Part shown: positions 5,299 through 5,523 of the stretch, one piece after another
Position numbering within the stretch: position 1 is the stretch's first letter
How the letters are laid out: every line of letters starts with the position of its first letter
DNA from: an uncultured Methanobrevibacter sp.
GTDB lineage: Archaea > Methanobacteriota > Methanobacteria > Methanobacteriales > Methanobacteriaceae
Assembly: GCF_937881195.1 (NCBI RefSeq)
Contig: NZ_CALGFC010000020.1
Coordinates: 1 to 5,523 of the forward strand
DNA length: 5,523 nucleotides
Direction of reading: 5' to 3'
Program-made: the position numbers and the translations under genes
Notes under the pieces: generated by a model
Told to the model about the DNA's origin: nothing
What the model saw: only the letters and a program-made list of their open reading frames with translations
Database searches by the model: none

Positions 5299-5306
5299 TA
5301 TTTAAA
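5299..5306 (-). promoter_or_regulatory. TATA box of the sensor-ATPase operon
   Basis: On the minus strand TTTAAATA, preceded by an A-rich GAAAAC stretch that could act as BRE, is centred 27-28 bp upstream of the ATG at 5275. This matches the archaeal TATA-to-start distance if transcription begins at or next to the start codon. A second TATA-like element (TTTATATATAA, about 5335-5345) lies about 65 bp upstream and would give a leader of roughly 35 nt. Confidence 0.6.
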
Positions 5307-5307
5307 G

Positions 5308-5468
5308 TTTTCTGTAAATTTTTCAACATACAAATTATATATAAAAAAAATTCTTTTATATTTTTGAGATTTTTTAAAATAAAAAAATAATTAATTAATT
5401 ATATTATAAATTATTAATATCATAATATTTTCAATAATTAAAAATAAATATATAAAATAATGTATTTA
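5308..5468. other. AT-rich noncoding stretch upstream of the metal operon
   Basis: Nothing beyond low-complexity AT-rich DNA and the second TATA-like element can be supported here. Runs such as T6 at 5372-5377, A7 near 5384-5390 and a TAAT-TAAT stretch (5391-5401) occur. All frames are closed by frequent stop codons. The gene upstream of the operon is outside the window. Confidence 0.6.
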
Positions 5469-5523
5469 AAGAAATAATACAAGAAATAATACAAGAAATA
5501 ATACAAGAAATAATACAAGAAAT
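5469..5523. repeat. 12-bp tandem repeat array (AAGAAATAATAC), cut by right edge
   Basis: Four perfect copies of AAGAAATAATAC lie at 5469-5480, 5481-5492, 5493-5504 and 5505-5516, followed by seven bases of a fifth copy at the edge. The array probably continues outside. The 12-bp period keeps a reading frame, and several frames through the array are open (plus: EIIQ or RNNT repeats; minus: all three), but stop codons just to the left close them and no gene can be argued from this window. Confidence 0.95.

Noticed and set aside
5460..5523. Start of a gene entering the 12-bp repeat (12 bp keeps the frame)
   Set aside because: The ATG at 5460 meets a TAA at 5475-5477, and the other open frames have no supported start or non-repeat coding sequence in the window.
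1..5523. tRNA, rRNA, riboswitch, insertion sequence, attachment site or replication origin
   Set aside because: None could be recognised: there is no cloverleaf with a TPsiC-like arm, no transposase or terminal inverted repeats, and no origin-binding-box cluster or Cdc6 gene.

Overview
The window is most likely from a methanogenic archaeon of the order Methanobacteriales, probably Methanobrevibacter-like. The evidence is an archaeal Nop10 and an archaeal PAC2-family protein, a strong AT bias with A/T-ending codons, GGTGAT-type ribosome binding sites, an archaeal TTTAAATA-type TATA element, and oligo-T runs after genes instead of hairpin terminators. The genus is inferred from style and protein flavour; no search was run.

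Layout. 1-55: array of a 10-bp tandem repeat cut by the left edge. 136-318 (+): nop10, the H/ACA-RNP zinc-ribbon protein. 427-1197 (+): PAC2-family proteasome-assembly-chaperone-like protein. 1198-1528: 331 bp of very T-rich noncoding DNA with a four-copy 31-bp tandem repeat. 1529-2722 (+): PHP-domain protein with the architecture of endonuclease Q, a nuclease for deaminated bases. 2723-2832: convergent intergenic region with A/T tracts that can end transcription from both sides. 2833-4938 (-): P1B-type Zn/Cd/Pb-exporting ATPase with a His/Cys-rich N-terminus. 4928-5275 (-): CadC-like ArsR/SmtB metal sensor, overlapping the ATPase start. 5276-5523: operator/promoter region, then AT-rich DNA and a 12-bp tandem repeat running off the right edge.

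How the genes work together. nop10 and the PAC2 gene lie in the common archaeal order and serve RNA modification and probably proteasome assembly. The endonuclease Q gene stands alone, with no visible ribosome binding site and a TATA-like element placed as for a leaderless mRNA. The sensor and ATPase form a compact two-gene metal-resistance operon. A 20-bp near-perfect palindrome with the SmtB/ArsR core TGAA-N6-TTCA lies between the TATA box and the sensor start codon, so the simplest model is autorepression relieved by Cd/Pb/Zn.

I found no convincing wholly new system. The points that most deserve a second look are the operator that includes the start codon of an apparently leaderless repressor gene, a sensor with the Cys3 site but no alpha5 zinc ligands, the His/Cys-rich extension that replaces the usual HMA domain, and unrelated tandem repeats at both window edges and inside it.
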